A stretch of 39,151 bases of DNA from assembly GCA_905235525.1 (NCBI GenBank), contig CAJOLW010000016.1, positions 1-39,151 of the forward strand, in the 5' to 3' direction. A model generated the notes under the pieces. The model was not told the origin of the DNA and searched no databases. It worked only from the letters and a program-made list of their open reading frames with translations. Below, one piece after another: positions 39,101 through 39,151 of this stretch. A program made the position numbers and the translations under genes. The stretch is from an uncultured Bacteroidaceae bacterium. Its GTDB lineage: Bacteria; Bacteroidota; Bacteroidia; Bacteroidales; Bacteroidaceae. Position 1 is the stretch's first letter, and every line of letters begins with the position of its first letter.

Positions 39101-39151
39101 GGTGTTGACGCAACTGCAGTTAAGACTGGCAGTGCAGGTTGTGCTTACGAT
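36125..39151 (+). CDS. Large secreted protein with tandem beta-sandwich repeats (partial at the window end)
   Basis: An open frame of 1009 codons with no stop before the window ends. Residues 1-24 are a signal peptide (MNKITKSFLMLLLLGAGAVS, then AQAQ). Four or five repeats of about 160-190 residues follow, each with a motif like NPWDSQFF or NEWDSQLW (near residues 82, 241, 423, 601 and 793), a segment like YALPKGTKYYLAFDY, and an ending like HSIAFNLN...YYFDNISFK. The pattern resembles carbohydrate-binding jelly-roll (CBM4/9-like) modules. Near 925-980 is a helical FIVAR-like stretch (TEESVKALTDAIAAGKAELE). It is likely a cell-surface or secreted binding protein or the front of an enzyme; any catalytic or type IX sorting domain would lie outside the window. 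Confidence 0.8.
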   Translation, partial: MNKITKSFLMLLLLGAGAVSAQAQDDWFNDELYRFRQEKKNEGDPGYDAILSNKSKVTLSADPADATNQCIKVVAAQNATATTSQLWIRGAEVGGEGFAEGQGCRITMRVKADGNYEVSTTAHRNWGWFTSAGFGKVNVTEEWTTVSLLCVATNQSATFTDLCLDMSSADGPRTFYIDDIQIVRGSAWYLNNEFHAKDYLDPDAKYGPDTDNPYPSARFVSDADGGYVEVISNAGASNPYESQLWIAIPEKYVGSNTKMTMEVQASKAITVSESFQATATGKGWGSSASPGSGLSFTVGEWVPVTRILKTKDAKSGAASAWGPGYPDQQVDQYCLDLSESTGDKEAITYKFRNVKFEDAEESWTETMAYRVKVTPFTQDPDDATKWIKGADENSAPEYSFGTGGEEGGYFEVTAAGKHGNPYDTQFFFQIADVAPDKALKVNETVTLSFKIKALPNDNLEEGQEVELGGGFHKSFDGAGWLSPAPASKIKVGEWTTVEQTFEIANADITNYSIDLSQDAAAITYQIDEVSATWEEAPILDWVELIPAGDCETEAEHAFVAAKQMPKGQSDPCVVSTVAGVGVEDGNGIEVVAGDKVANPWDSQFFIYEPYALPGGTKIIVEFDCKAENEASVGTQSHNAPGDYLHYAAIGNVAFTTEWKHFKYEGTVASQCDNNGTARFHSIAFNLNDFDKANTYYFDNISFKVPAGTIDEIDPVYIDDLVDPASLDWSDNLLKNGDLEGEDMSEFVLKNNDVENPETLLAEAKVVKESNQIQVKVASRTEDEGEVVGNEWDSQLWLRLPYALPKGTKYYLAFDYNSNKVVDISTQTHGEPGAYLSSTGIGKVTTAAAVQRFEIYATADADMRSIAFNLAVAEAGATYNFDNFEFKLVTSDIAAVQEFTTTWDATSLWAETLALNEAAFAGRNIETEGYTEESVKALTDAIAAGKAELENKEADAESLTAAKKAIEDAIAGLEEAVVLEDTDLTAEMFFNWDGVDATAVKTGSAGCAYD

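Overview
The window looks like chromosomal DNA from the Bacteroidota, most likely the Bacteroidales and Prevotella-like. The evidence is a set of promoters of the TTTG-N19/21-TAnnTTTG type, a SusC/SusD pair, SCSxDDDD lipoprotein starts, a PorT-like barrel protein, a four-gene 2-oxoacid:ferredoxin oxidoreductase, and few Shine-Dalgarno sequences. There is no transposase, phage gene, rRNA or CRISPR array.

Layout. 1-4059 (minus strand): LpxH-like hydrolase (frameshifted), DUF59 Fe-S protein, RadC, glycosyltransferase and PorT-like protein. 4184-5914 (plus): ProC, tRNA-Leu(CAA) and a frameshifted LolA-like gene. 5941-20080 (minus): a dicarboxylate/amino-acid symporter, an OprC-like TonB receptor with a Met/His-rich lipoprotein, a cysteine desulfidase (CyuA-like) with an NhaC-family transporter, a broken HMA-like gene, a small lipoprotein, SusD, SusC and a periplasmic binding protein. 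20379-28656 (plus): a NarL/FixJ response regulator, a MetY-like sulfhydrylase, cysteine synthase, a ThiS-like sulfur carrier, its E1, DsrE, TusA, a JAMM peptidase, a family 2 encapsulin with a cyclic-nucleotide-binding-like domain, and a cysteine desulfurase with a long N-terminal extension. 28722-33751 (minus): korC, korB (frameshifted), korA, korD, a 59-residue protein and an acyl-CoA synthetase. 34042-39151 (plus): K+ channel, Sfp-type phosphopantetheinyl transferase and the first 1009 residues of a repetitive secreted protein.

Main discovery. Five promoters on both sides of the response regulator share one architecture. They precede the Met/His lipoprotein-receptor pair, the transporter-desulfidase pair, susD, the binding protein-susC pair, and cysK. 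Each has a 16-bp inverted repeat TACC-N8-GGTA (or a one-base variant) ending exactly 23 nt before a TAnnTTTG-like -7 box. Four of them have a second copy exactly 22 bp further upstream. TACC-N8-GGTA is the 7-2-7 geometry of NarL-family sites, and the only NarL-family protein in the window sits in the middle. I infer a sulfur/cysteine regulon that couples outer-membrane uptake, cysteine import and breakdown, cysteine synthesis and, probably by read-through from cysK, a sulfur-relay operon ending in a desulfurase-loaded encapsulin compartment.

A second theme is GC-rich palindromic repeats. Two about 180-bp copies fit exactly between stop and start codons in the kor operon, and related pieces lie in frame inside a DUF59 gene and a phosphopantetheinyl transferase gene. 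Three otherwise normal genes each carry one single-base indel, so sequencing or assembly error should be considered.
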